From a virus, in the IMG/VR virus record IMGVR_UViG_3300018416_000024, positions 1-49,357 of that record: a DNA stretch of 49,357 nt. One strand, given 5' to 3'. Positions 1-6,896 of this stretch are shown piece by piece; the first letter of the stretch is position 1; each line of letters opens with the position of its first letter. The notes beneath the pieces were generated by a model that had not been told where the DNA came from, searched no databases, and was given only the letters and a program-made list of their open reading frames with translations. A program made the translations under genes and the position numbers.

Positions 1-357
1 GGCGTAAACAGCTTCTTTCTGTTCTTTTCTCATTACGCCTTCTAGGTGTACTATTTCTTTCCATGCAGATGGACCATATACGGCTGATATGTAACTACGT
101 AATTCTTCACGCATCTCATCAGCTTTCTTTTTATGCATCCATACTTCCATAGCACTGGCTTGGACACCTCCACCTAGTTTTTTATACCAAGGTGGTTTAT
201 CCGCTTTCTGATGTGCGTAATCAACATCAGATATTGCTTTAGCCCATTGGCCGAGCTGACCATGCATATCTTGAATATCACGCCCAACAGATATTGCTTG
301 CTTTATTCCATTAAAAGCACTTGTTGCCAAACCGATGGCAGTTACCGGATCAATCAT
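1..357 (-). CDS. Conserved phage protein, partial (runs off left edge)
   Basis: The reverse strand is open for 119 codons from an ATG at 355-357 to the first base of the window, so the C-terminus is missing. A good ribosome-binding site (GGAGGA, reverse complement of 364-369) fixes the start. The visible protein begins MIDPVTAIGLATSAFNGIK and is rich in helices and lysines. From memory, proteins with this N-terminus occur in marine T4-like phages, without an assigned function. It diverges from the early gene at 498, with a promoter region between them. Confidence 0.75.
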   Translation of the reverse strand, partial: MIDPVTAIGLATSAFNGIKQAISVGRDIQDMHGQLGQWAKAISDVDYAHQKADKPPWYKKLGGGVQASAMEVWMHKKKADEMREELRSYISAVYGPSAWKEIVHLEGVMRKEQKEAVYA

Positions 358-444
358 TCACATTCCTCCATACTATCGATATTTATAAAAACGAACTATT
401 TTACAAGCCTTTGTTTTTAAACAATTTCGTTCGGCGCTTTTTTG

Positions 445-473
445 TGTACATTGCTTTCAACATGCTGTAGGAT
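445..473 (+). promoter_or_regulatory. Early promoter P1 (TGTACA-N17-TAGGAT)
   Basis: The -35 TGTACA lies at 445-450 and the -10 TAGGAT at 468-473, with a 17-bp spacer. It belongs to a family of eight such promoters in the window. The upstream block CGGCGCTTTTTTG is shared with the copies at 7242, 43561 and 47112. A start near 480 would give a short leader with AAAAGGAG before the ATG at 498. Confidence 0.85.
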
Positions 474-497
474 GGTATTATCAAAAGGAGATAGAAG

Positions 498-845
498 ATG
501 AAATATACAGTTTATCAGATCCGCTACACAGAAGACGAAATCGCTGGAATCAATGCTGGTACTAAAAGCATGAAGCGTGAGATTCGCGATGACATGGCTA
601 TGGATTTCCGTGGTGAGAAAATGGTTGATCTTGTTGAAAAAGCTCTATACGAAAATCTTTATACTGGTGTGGCTCAAATCGAAGCTACTTGTTTAGATGA
701 AGTCTTTCAAGTTGGTAACATTGGTCCTGAGTCTCAGATCACTCGTCTTGATCGTATGGCTTCTGTATCAGTTGGTGATCTTATCGAAGACGAAGATGGT
801 AACCGCCACGTTGTAGCAAACTTTGGATTTAAGGAGGTAGCGTAA
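498..845 (+). CDS. Early phage protein with YodL-like C-terminal motif
   Basis: This 115-aa acidic protein is driven by promoter P1, with AAAAGGAG just upstream of its ATG. Its C-terminal third (SVSVGDLIEDEDGN followed by VANFGFKEV) resembles the short SxSVGDvv...GFkei module of small phage and plasmid proteins annotated as YodL-like. The match is by eye and the function is unknown. The stop codon overlaps the next start (TAATG), so the two are translationally coupled. Confidence 0.8.
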   Translation: MKYTVYQIRYTEDEIAGINAGTKSMKREIRDDMAMDFRGEKMVDLVEKALYENLYTGVAQIEATCLDEVFQVGNIGPESQITRLDRMASVSVGDLIEDEDGNRHVVANFGFKEVA

Positions 846-1075
846 TGATTATTGTAAATGATATTCAAGATGCATTGATGATGAGAAAGAAACTGATGAG
901 CATTGTTCGTCGTTCTCATAATTTTGGCCATAGTCGTGCCACTGTTTTAATTGAACTACTCGACATTGTTGACGATCTTCAGCAGAACATTGAAAGAATG
1001 GAAGCTGATATGGAAGTTCAGCATGATCTTTGGAGGACTGAAATTCAAATGGAGGAATCTTCTAATGCAGCGTAA
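845..1075 (+). CDS. Small helical early protein, unknown function
   Basis: This 76-aa protein starts inside the TAATG overlap with the upstream gene, preceded by AAGGAGGT. It is predominantly helical with heptad-like acidic and hydrophobic residues (DDLQQNIERMEADMEV), suggesting a short coiled coil. No known family was recognised. It sits in the P1 early operon. Confidence 0.7.
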   Translation: MIIVNDIQDALMMRKKLMSIVRRSHNFGHSRATVLIELLDIVDDLQQNIERMEADMEVQHDLWRTEIQMEESSNAA

Positions 1076-1280
1076 AGGTAAATCACACAAAGCGGCCATG
1101 GGAAGTGATGGCCGCGTCGCATTAGGCGAAATCATTGATTTTATGAATGAATGTGCCGGAGTTTTAGAACTTGAAGGCGATGAAAAATCTGCTTTTTATT
1201 TCGAGCAAATCGCTGAGTTTTTAACTGAGAATCCTTATAAGGGTTTAAAAGAGCATGCAGGACGAGTTCTAGGCTTATAA
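1065..1280 (+). CDS. Small early protein, unknown function
   Basis: This 71-aa protein begins at the ATG at 1065, eight bases after GGAGGA (1051-1056) and inside the end of the previous gene. An upstream ATG in this frame (951) has no ribosome-binding site and would overlap the previous gene by 125 bp. The N-terminus is basic (MQRKGKSHKAAMG) and the rest is acidic and helical. Function unknown. Confidence 0.7.
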   Translation: MQRKGKSHKAAMGSDGRVALGEIIDFMNECAGVLELEGDEKSAFYFEQIAEFLTENPYKGLKEHAGRVLGL

Positions 1281-1287
1281 ATAAAAA

Positions 1288-1770
1288 ATGTCAAGAGTAG
1301 TCAACATAGCAAGTGGGATATTAACCATGACAGGACTCGGAGCAGTAGCCGTAACTTTGTCTATGATGCATCCTTCGATAGATACTAAACAGCATGACTG
1401 TTTGGCGATGAATATCTATCATGAGGCGAGGGGTGAAGTCATAGAAGGTCAGATCGCAGTAGCACATGTTACACTAAATCGCGTAGACCATGGAGAATGG
1501 CCAAATAATATTTGTGATGTAGTATATCAGCCTAAACAATTTAGTTGGACGTTTATGATTGCAGATCAATCTCCTACTGAATTTAAAGCTTGGGCACAAG
1601 CAAAAGTTATTGCGCGTGACGTAATGATAGGAAACGTAGATGATCCTACCGAAGGAGCTACATTTTATCATGCTACATATGTAAATCCATTTTGGGCTGA
1701 GCAAATGGAAATAAGTAAAATAATTGATAAACACGTATTTTATACTTGGGATGGAGTTTGGGACGAATAG
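1288..1770 (+). CDS. SleB-type cell wall hydrolase, candidate endolysin
   Basis: This 160-aa protein has a hydrophobic N-terminal segment (residues 6-27), which could be a signal anchor or cleavable signal. A SleB/CwlJ (Hydrolase_2) domain follows. The signature is MNIYHEARGE, with the presumed catalytic glutamate E46, then GQIAVAHVTLNRV and a Q-F-S-W motif near residue 90. The family cleaves peptidoglycan (lytic transglycosylase type) and is common in alphaproteobacteria and their phages. The N-terminal segment suggests holin-independent export or membrane tethering. It is the best endolysin candidate in the window. Confidence 0.88.
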   Translation: MSRVVNIASGILTMTGLGAVAVTLSMMHPSIDTKQHDCLAMNIYHEARGEVIEGQIAVAHVTLNRVDHGEWPNNICDVVYQPKQFSWTFMIADQSPTEFKAWAQAKVIARDVMIGNVDDPTEGATFYHATYVNPFWAEQMEISKIIDKHVFYTWDGVWDE

Positions 1771-2049
1771 ATGATTAATTATAAATTTAATGAAGGTGAA
1801 TTGATAGCAGAATTTAAAGATTATATCGATGCTACATATGATGGGCATTATGCAACTAATAAGTTCCAATCAACAGAAGTGATTATTGCAAGAGGCCATG
1901 GTACAGGCTTTTGTATGGGAAATGTTGATAAGTATTCAAATCGTTATGGTAAAAAAGGCACTCGGGCTGATGCTCGAAAGGATTTAATGAAAGTTCTCCA
2001 CTATGCCCTCATTCAACTCTACATTCACGATAGCGAAGAAGAAATATAA
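1771..2049 (+). CDS. DUF3310-like phage protein
   Basis: This 92-aa protein directly abuts the hydrolase stop codon. The region with FCMGNVDKYSNRYGKKGT followed by DARKDLMKVLHYA fits the DUF3310 pattern (G-N-hydrophobic-K-Y-x-x-R-x-G-K-K...D-L-x-K-A). That family is widespread in phages and is sometimes labelled nucleotide kinase, without a Walker motif here. Biochemical function is uncertain. Confidence 0.72.
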   Translation: MINYKFNEGELIAEFKDYIDATYDGHYATNKFQSTEVIIARGHGTGFCMGNVDKYSNRYGKKGTRADARKDLMKVLHYALIQLYIHDSEEEI

Positions 2050-2158
2050 ATGGATTGCATATGATGCGGATGGATATGTGCTAATTATATCACACTCAAA
2101 AAAGATTGTGGCACGCCATTTACAAGATTTAGGATATGATGTAATATATAATCTGTAA
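2003..2158 (+). CDS. 51-aa overlapping small protein
   Basis: A 51-aa ORF runs in the +1 frame across the end of the DUF3310-like gene. It begins MPSFNSTFTIAKKKYKWIAY and ends RHLQDLGYDVIYNL. Its stop (2156-2158) lies only two bases before the first predicted tmRNA acceptor sequence. The sequence alternates basic, aromatic and hydrophobic residues like a small folded domain. No family was recognised, and no strong ribosome-binding site is visible, so it may depend on coupling. Confidence 0.5.
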   Translation: MPSFNSTFTIAKKKYKWIAYDADGYVLIISHSKKIVARHLQDLGYDVIYNL

Positions 2159-2160
2159 GC

Positions 2161-2420
2161 GTTAATAACGAATGTATGGACCGCGGGGCAGTACCGCGCT
2201 GCTCCACCATAAACACACTGAGACGTGCAAGCGTCAGTAAGTCTAAGTAGGCTCGCAACCTTGAGCAGCAGTGTGTTTTTGATGGGGCAGAAATAGGATC
2301 GACATGTATTCTAGTTTACAAAATACAAATGCAAACGATAATTTTGCACCATCTGGTTACGCGCTAGCCGCATAATACAGGGGGTTGGCCACTTACCTAG
2401 CAACAGAAAAGTGGTTTTAT
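2161..2420 (+). ncRNA. ssrA: Circularly permuted (two-piece) tmRNA
   Basis: The acceptor piece comes first: T stem CGCGG/CCGCG (2182-2186/2194-2198), acceptor strand CTGCTCC, discriminator A and encoded CCA (2207-2209). An intervening segment follows, closed by a perfect 10-bp helix (2211-2220/2269-2278). The coding piece starts GGGGCAG at 2284, which pairs with CTGCTCC (one G-U). P2 pairs 2303-2311 with 2170-2178. The tag frame at 2331-2375 reads ANDNFAPSGYALAA then TAA. A pseudoknot (2384-2387/2401-2404 with 2388-2392/2411-2415) follows. The order and the ANDN...ALAA tag are those of alphaproteobacterial two-piece tmRNA. The 7-nt T loop GGCAGTA departs from the usual TTCRANY. The 5' and 3' ends are approximate. 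Confidence 0.9.
2211..2278 (+). other. tmRNA intervening (processed-out) segment
   Basis: Between the acceptor CCA and the coding-piece GGGG lies an approximately 70-nt segment bounded by the inverted repeat AAACACACTG/CAGTGTGTTT. Two small hairpins lie inside: GACG/CGTC at 2222-2234 and GCTC/GAGC at 2251-2266. In permuted tmRNA precursors this loop joins the tRNA-like 3' and 5' ends and is removed by tRNA-processing enzymes, leaving two RNAs. That role is inferred from known permuted genes. Confidence 0.75.
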
Positions 2421-2446
2421 TATTAACTTAACTTAGGAATAAAAAT

Positions 2447-2839
2447 ATGAAATTCGCAGCAATTGCAGCAGCCGCACTTGTAACGGCAACATCTGTCTCA
2501 GCTAATGAGATTGGTGCAACAGGCATCTCTTGGGGTGTAGAAACAGAAGCAGCGTATACACTTAACGACGCAGCTGGTAACGATGTAGAAGATTTTGGTG
2601 TAAAAGTTACTCCTGAAATCGGATACACAATGTTTGGTGTAGGTCTTACAGCCGATATGGACATTGCAATTTACAACAATGAAGAATTTAAACTGGACAA
2701 AGCATTTGATGATCCAAAGATCAACTTCGGTGCATCATACGAATTGTTCAATGGTCTTGCGTTGTTCGGTGAAACAACTTGGGATATCGACGGCGAAGAT
2801 GCTGTTGCAACAAAAGTTGGAGCTACTTTTAACTTTTAA
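2447..2839 (+). CDS. Exported beta-barrel-like outer-membrane protein
   Basis: This 130-aa protein has a clear Sec signal peptide (residues 1-19, cleavage near SVSA/NE). Alternating hydrophobic/polar strands follow, and the protein ends VGATFNF, a C-terminal phenylalanine as in the BAM-recognised signal of outer-membrane beta-barrels. It is short for a porin (about 110 mature residues, roughly eight strands). A strong terminator follows. A phage-encoded OMP could change host surface properties or block superinfection, which is inference. It lies immediately downstream of the tmRNA. Confidence 0.75.
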   Translation: MKFAAIAAAALVTATSVSANEIGATGISWGVETEAAYTLNDAAGNDVEDFGVKVTPEIGYTMFGVGLTADMDIAIYNNEEFKLDKAFDDPKINFGASYELFNGLALFGETTWDIDGEDAVATKVGATFNF

Positions 2840-2875
2840 TAAATACTTCTAAGGGTCACTACTTAATAAGTGCGC

Positions 2876-2903
2876 GGGGGGCCATGGTAAGCCCCCCTTT
2901 TTT
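2876..2903 (+). terminator. Rho-independent terminator
   Basis: Stem GGGGGGC/GCCCCCC (2876-2882/2891-2897) with an 8-nt loop, followed by six T residues. It closes the tmRNA/outer-membrane-protein unit. Confidence 0.9.
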
Positions 2904-2919
2904 ATGAAAGGACTACACT

Positions 2920-3270
2920 ATGAAAAAATTATTGTTAGCCTTAGGATTTGTTGCTGCATGTGCACCAGCACATGCTGATATGATTCAGATAAATGTACCG
3001 TGCGATCCAGCGCCTGAAGTAATGAGAATAATGGCCCAATATAAGAATGCATTATTGCTTCAAGGTACCGGTACTATTGCTTCTAAAGATGGAAAAACTT
3101 TTACATCAGCAGGTCAGATATTTTTAAATCAAGATACTGGAACACTTGCATTTGTATTATCTTTTCCAAACGATGATGGCCCTATGATGTCATGTTTAAT
3201 TATAGCAGGTTCTGAATGGGAACCATATGCTGGCTCTCAGCCTTGGGATGAAAAGAAAGAAGACTTGTAA
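2920..3270 (+). CDS. Exported protein, unknown function
   Basis: This 116-aa protein has a typical signal peptide (MKKLLLALGFVAACAPAHA, cleavage before DM). The mature part has two conserved-looking cysteines (VPCDPAPEVM and MMSCLIIAG), possibly forming a disulphide in the periplasm. AAAGGA precedes the start. Its stop overlaps the next ATG. No family recognised. Confidence 0.75.
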   Translation: MKKLLLALGFVAACAPAHADMIQINVPCDPAPEVMRIMAQYKNALLLQGTGTIASKDGKTFTSAGQIFLNQDTGTLAFVLSFPNDDGPMMSCLIIAGSEWEPYAGSQPWDEKKEDL

Positions 3271-3443
3271 TGTGGGTTTTAATATTTGTTTATCTTTATG
3301 ACGAAATCCCTTATGCAGAAAAATACGGCCAATATAGATTTATGAATGAATGTTTTCAAGCCAGAGAAAAACTTGGGCTTGAGCTATCAGGAAAAAGTGG
3401 TTACTTTCCCTTAGGGCAACAAGCAATCTGTATCAAGAAATAA
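3270..3443 (+). CDS. 57-aa small protein with hydrophobic N-terminus
   Basis: This ORF starts in a TAATG overlap with the upstream exported protein and reads MWVLIFVYLYDEIPYAEKYG at its N-terminus. It ends LGQQAICIKK. The pattern, hydrophobic start then F-x-x-R-E-K and a late cysteine, resembles small secreted phage proteins. No assigned function. It precedes a late promoter. Confidence 0.6.
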   Translation: MWVLIFVYLYDEIPYAEKYGQYRFMNECFQAREKLGLELSGKSGYFPLGQQAICIKK

Positions 3444-3448
3444 TCTTG

Positions 3449-3456
3449 TATAAATA
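3449..3456 (+). promoter_or_regulatory. T4-type late promoter (TATAAATA)
   Basis: A perfect TATAAATA box in the intergenic gap, 12 bp before the ATG at 3469. T4 late transcription uses this -10-only element with the gp55/gp33/gp45 machinery. Confidence 0.7.
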
Positions 3457-3468
3457 GATACACTGACA

Positions 3469-4071
3469 ATGAAAACGGTGTATAAGATGTACAAGAATAT
3501 TTCTGGACTTTTTTGGTTATTACTATTACTTTTTATTATGTTTAGTAGTATAGCGGTCTTTGCGCAAGATGCTTCAGATCCTATAGTTACAGAAAATTAT
3601 AATGAGAGTGTAGTTGATTCTAATTCTAAAACGAAGGTAGAATCTCCTCCTCCTTCTGCAATCTCTCCGTCAATTAACTCGTCTAATTCTGATTTATGTA
3701 CAGTTGGTATTTCAGGCGCTGTGCAAACACAGATACTTGGCATTTCGACAGGAAGTACAGTGAGAGATATGAATTGCGAAAAATTAAAGAATGCTAAGGT
3801 ACTATACGATATGGGCATGAAAGTCGCGGCCGTATCTGTTATGTGTCAAGATGAAAGAGTATTTAATGCAATGATGAATGCAGGCACGCCTTGTCCGTAT
3901 GATGGACTAATCGGCGCTGAAGCAAAAGTAGCATGGGAGGCTAATAAAGAAGAAATACCAGATGAAGATAGTGCTTCATTTAATCCATTAAAGGATATGG
4001 ACGATGATCAGAAATCTACTTTCTACGGCAGCGGTATCGTTGCTGGTCTTCTCTTCTTATTGTTACTCTGA
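3469..4071 (+). CDS. Exported protein with C-terminal membrane segment
   Basis: This 200-aa protein has an N-terminal hydrophobic signal (residues 12-32, cleavage near VFA/QD), a Ser/Pro-rich linker, a Cys-containing central domain (DLCTVGIS, MNCEKLKN, VMCQDERVF, TPCPYDG) and a final hydrophobic stretch ending GLLFLLLL. It may be periplasmic and anchored at the C-terminus. No family recognised. Its last 68 bases are shared with the next gene in another frame, where they encode that protein's signal peptide. Confidence 0.7.
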   Translation: MKTVYKMYKNISGLFWLLLLLFIMFSSIAVFAQDASDPIVTENYNESVVDSNSKTKVESPPPSAISPSINSSNSDLCTVGISGAVQTQILGISTGSTVRDMNCEKLKNAKVLYDMGMKVAAVSVMCQDERVFNAMMNAGTPCPYDGLIGAEAKVAWEANKEEIPDEDSASFNPLKDMDDDQKSTFYGSGIVAGLLFLLLL

Positions 4072-4915
4072 CACAACATACGGAGTGACACAGAACGCAG
4101 CGACAATGGGATTGTCGTGGAATATGACTGGTCTATTACCTAATGGAGCTGATGGTAGTTTACCTTATATAAAAGTCGATATACACGGTTTAACATATAG
4201 ATATACAATGGTGAAGGACCCTAATACTGGATCTACAGTTTATATAAGAAATCAAGATTTAGAAGGAAATGGCTACATATTAGAAGAACAAGATGATTGG
4301 GCAGTAGGAAATCCAGGAGGAACACTACAAAAATATATTAGATTTCCATATACGCCGGCTTCTAGATTTGGTAGTGGTTCTATAGATGTAGAAGGCGGCG
4401 GAGAGATTACTGATCCCAGCGTAACATATAATTATAGACTTGAAGTTGATGATCGGCTTATGTTATGCACCGTAACACCATTAGCAGATCCTGCTTGCCC
4501 TGGTTTTGATCAGGCTTTATTAGATTATTTAAATAAACTTGAAGTAAATCCGGACGATCCTTTTTACGATGAATGGGTACAGGCCAATTTGTCATTGAAC
4601 GATGAAGAAGGTGAACAAGAAGTTGAAGAAACAAAAATGCCAGAAGAAAAGTTATCTAACTTTGAAAAAGAATTAGGTGGTGAAAATACAATAGAAGATT
4701 TGGTTAATACAAACCAACAAAGAATTTTTGCTGCGCTAGCAGCTATACCAAAGATTGAACCATACTATATGATAGATATACCGGGCGGTGAATACGAAGA
4801 GACTCTTACATTAGAGGATACGAGTTTGCCTGACAATCCAAGAGCGATGAGAAATTTAGCATCAGATGCTAATCACAAGAAAATGGTACGCTCGCAATAT
4901 GATAGAGAACAATAA
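4004..4915 (+). CDS. Large exported protein, unknown function
   Basis: This 303-aa protein starts at ATG 4004 after AAGGA (3991-3995). A signal peptide spans residues 1-22 (cleavage near CYS/DTT). The mature N-terminal half is beta-rich (GLTYRYTMVKD, GGEITDPSVTYNYRLEV). Two cysteines follow (MLCTVTPLADPACPG), then an acidic, helical C-terminal half. It is the largest member of the exported-protein run and could be a surface-fibre or adhesin-like subunit. No family recognised. Confidence 0.7.
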   Translation: MIRNLLSTAAVSLLVFSSYCYSDTTYGVTQNAATMGLSWNMTGLLPNGADGSLPYIKVDIHGLTYRYTMVKDPNTGSTVYIRNQDLEGNGYILEEQDDWAVGNPGGTLQKYIRFPYTPASRFGSGSIDVEGGGEITDPSVTYNYRLEVDDRLMLCTVTPLADPACPGFDQALLDYLNKLEVNPDDPFYDEWVQANLSLNDEEGEQEVEETKMPEEKLSNFEKELGGENTIEDLVNTNQQRIFAALAAIPKIEPYYMIDIPGGEYEETLTLEDTSLPDNPRAMRNLASDANHKKMVRSQYDREQ

Positions 4916-4926
4916 AGGAAAATAAA

Positions 4927-5424
4927 ATGTTCAAATCTATTACGTTTATGAGTGCATTTTTAATGGCAACTTCTGCGTTTGCAATTGATTCGCCTATTAC
5001 TGGCAATGTATCTTCTAAGTGCTCTATTCATACCGATGTAGCAGGAGTTTATGGTAACCCAACGCCTGACGAATTAAGTAATCTAGCAGCTGACGGAGGG
5101 GTATTACCAATAATTCGCTATGATGTAACTATTGCAGATTATTATATTGCAAAGATCTCATGGCCAACTTCATTTACCTCATCACCCTCGCTTTCTGATT
5201 CAGTGACATGGGATGGAGAAGTAACGGTATCATCAACATCAGATGCTAATATGTCAGGCTACGAAGCCGCTAAAGTTGAATATGATAATCATACTGAATA
5301 CGATCTTACTATCGCAGGTTCTACCTGGTTTACAGTTGAATCAGAAGCAAAATATGGTGTAGGTAAGTCTCTGCCAGGTGGTGAATATAAGGCCAATGTT
5401 GTTGCGGAGTGTATCGCGGACTAA
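4927..5424 (+). CDS. Exported protein, fimbrillin/spore-coat-U-like fold possible
   Basis: This 165-aa protein has a clean signal peptide (cleavage at AFA/ID). The mature chain is beta-rich and starts NVSSKCSIHTDVAGVYGN. It ends GGEYKANVVAECIAD, so one cysteine near each end could form a disulphide. That arrangement, with a final GxYxaxVxaxC strand, recalls secreted spore-coat-U or major-fimbrial subunits. The resemblance is by eye. It is followed by a candidate partner at 5424 with a 1-bp overlap. Confidence 0.65.
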   Translation: MFKSITFMSAFLMATSAFAIDSPITGNVSSKCSIHTDVAGVYGNPTPDELSNLAADGGVLPIIRYDVTIADYYIAKISWPTSFTSSPSLSDSVTWDGEVTVSSTSDANMSGYEAAKVEYDNHTEYDLTIAGSTWFTVESEAKYGVGKSLPGGEYKANVVAECIAD

Positions 5425-5801
5425 TGAATAAATTTTATTATGGGTTAGCGATATGCCTAATTACTTCTAGTGCTATCGCTCATGAGCTTACTCCCACATA
5501 TCCAGAGTTAAAGCCATCGTATATTGATGAAGTATCAGTGACGACTATGAAAATGTGGAACAGGAGAAATGACGTACAATATTATGAGATAGGTGTTTTT
5601 GATAAAGAATGGAATCCAGTTCCGTTTGCATCGCCATTTAGATTACTAAAGATGGATTACCTTGAGCACAAATCATTTGAAATTTACATAAGAGATAAAG
5701 ACGCAACTCGTGTTGAATATATTTGTACAACATCTAAACAATTAAAATCTGTTGTACAATCAACCGGAGTAAAATCTAAGATATGCTCAAGAATGAAATG
5801 A
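5424..5801 (+). CDS. Exported small protein, possibly Ig-fold/chaperone-like
   Basis: The start is the ATG in the TAATG overlap at 5424; a more upstream GTG-type start is less likely. The 125-aa product has a signal peptide (cleavage near AIA/HE). A beta-rich domain follows: VQYYEIGVFDKEWNPVPF, then RLLKMDYLEHKSFEIYI. It ends with two cysteines (EYICTTS, SKICSRMK). The strand pattern is reminiscent of the N-terminal domain of pilus chaperones. With the gene before it, this could be a chaperone/subunit pair, but no family can be assigned firmly. Confidence 0.6.
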   Translation: MNKFYYGLAICLITSSAIAHELTPTYPELKPSYIDEVSVTTMKMWNRRNDVQYYEIGVFDKEWNPVPFASPFRLLKMDYLEHKSFEIYIRDKDATRVEYICTTSKQLKSVVQSTGVKSKICSRMK

Positions 5802-5809
5802 GATGATTT

Positions 5810-6211
5810 ATGAAACGCTTAGTATTATTGTTTATCATATTTGGATCTGCTGTTAATGCAGATTCAAGTTCATTAAATTTACAGTTGCCGAGTGTACCCG
5901 GTAATTATCAGTCTGACAAATTTAGAGCAGGTGAACTTGATTGTTCTAATGCTATTGGCTCTGCTACTAACTTAGAGTTTGGAGTTACAGGATTAATAGA
6001 TAAAGGTGATTATGATCAGTTGAACAACTATATTAATGGTGGTACTGATGTAGGCGTATATGCTAGAATAATGATACCACTTGGCAAAAGAGTAAAGTCA
6101 CGCATTGATTGCAATAGGTTATATGATTTAGAATTAAGAAAGAAACAGCTCGAAGTAATGAAACTCGAGCGAGAATTACAACAGCTAAGAGAGCTACAAT
6201 TCGAGGACTAA
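5810..6211 (+). CDS. Exported protein with C-terminal coiled coil
   Basis: This 133-aa protein has a signal peptide ending near VNA/DS. A domain with LELDCSNAIGS-like and DVGVYARIMIPLG motifs follows. The last 30 residues form a charged coiled coil (LRKKQLEVMKLERELQQLRE). Two cysteines are present. From memory, similar short exported proteins occur in marine myoviruses without a known function. Confidence 0.65.
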   Translation: MKRLVLLFIIFGSAVNADSSSLNLQLPSVPGNYQSDKFRAGELDCSNAIGSATNLEFGVTGLIDKGDYDQLNNYINGGTDVGVYARIMIPLGKRVKSRIDCNRLYDLELRKKQLEVMKLERELQQLRELQFED

Positions 6212-6212
6212 A

Positions 6213-6407
6213 ATGGAAATAGTAACCGTATCTATTTTCGCAGGGTTTTTTACGTTTTTTGGATATAATGTAGCAGAACATCTTTGGGAAGAACATAAAG
6301 CCTTTCGAGCTGAACAAGGGGATGAAAGATGGCAGAATTTGAATTTGGAGGAGCAACCTTCAAAGGTGGAAGGATGTTCGCCGTCCTTACCGCTCTTAGT
6401 ACCTTAG
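6213..6407 (+). CDS. Small single-pass membrane protein
   Basis: This 64-aa protein begins one base after the upstream stop. Residues 4-20 form a transmembrane segment, followed by a charged helix (EHLWEEHKAFRAEQGDERW). The last 79 bp overlap the next gene in another frame, and that C-terminal part (SLPLLVP) is probably under less constraint. It could be a lysis or membrane accessory protein. No family recognised. Confidence 0.55.
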   Translation: MEIVTVSIFAGFFTFFGYNVAEHLWEEHKAFRAEQGDERWQNLNLEEQPSKVEGCSPSLPLLVP

Positions 6408-6883
6408 GAGGAGGTGCTTGGGCTGGATTTGAATTTTACAAAGATTATATGGATATGAAAGAGATTATCCAGAACATTGATACTGATGCAATTGCAGCTC
6501 GCAATAATGTAATTGAAACCAAGCTCGATGAAGCCATAGATTATACAAGAGATATCAAATCTGGTTTGAGAGATGACATTCTCAAACTTGAAGCTAACAT
6601 TGATCGCATGGAAGACAAAGTAGATGGTTCTGAACGCAGAGTCAAAGATACTCAGGCTTCTATAGAATCGACACTTGCTGGTGTTCGTAATGATCTGAAC
6701 CAGCAAAGCAAAGACGTAACTTCTTCTATTCGAGAGGTTGAAGCTACAGTAAGAGCATCTGAAAAAGATGTACGTAATGTGATGAAAGAAACCGTCAGAG
6801 ATCTTGAAGAAAAAATGGATAGACTTGACAATAGTCTAAGAGAAACATTACAAGAAGCTCTCGATAATCCACTATCAGATTAA
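6329..6883 (+). CDS. Membrane-anchored long coiled-coil protein
   Basis: This 184-aa protein has a short conserved-looking head (MAEFEFGGATFKGGRM) and one hydrophobic segment at about residues 17-38. About 140 residues of nearly continuous coiled coil follow (DDILKLEANIDRMEDKV through EKMDRLDNSLRETLQ). From memory, similar proteins are common in marine T4-like phages. The layout suggests an inner-membrane protein with a long soluble rod. GGGGATGAAAG precedes the start. Confidence 0.7.
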   Translation: MAEFEFGGATFKGGRMFAVLTALSTLGGGAWAGFEFYKDYMDMKEIIQNIDTDAIAARNNVIETKLDEAIDYTRDIKSGLRDDILKLEANIDRMEDKVDGSERRVKDTQASIESTLAGVRNDLNQQSKDVTSSIREVEATVRASEKDVRNVMKETVRDLEEKMDRLDNSLRETLQEALDNPLSD

Positions 6884-6896
6884 AATATTTTTTTGT

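Noticed and set aside
1276-1283. TATAAATA as a late promoter before the SleB-like gene
   Set aside because: It ends only 4 bp before the ATG, so a start site would fall inside the gene; probably chance in AT-rich DNA.
1474-1869. 131-aa reverse-strand ORF opposite the cell-wall hydrolase
   Set aside because: Antisense shadow with biased composition (many Ile, Phe, Cys) and no start signals.
2664-2852. 62-aa plus-strand ORF inside the beta-barrel-like gene
   Set aside because: Shadow frame of a gene with a convincing signal peptide and C-terminal motif; no ribosome-binding site.
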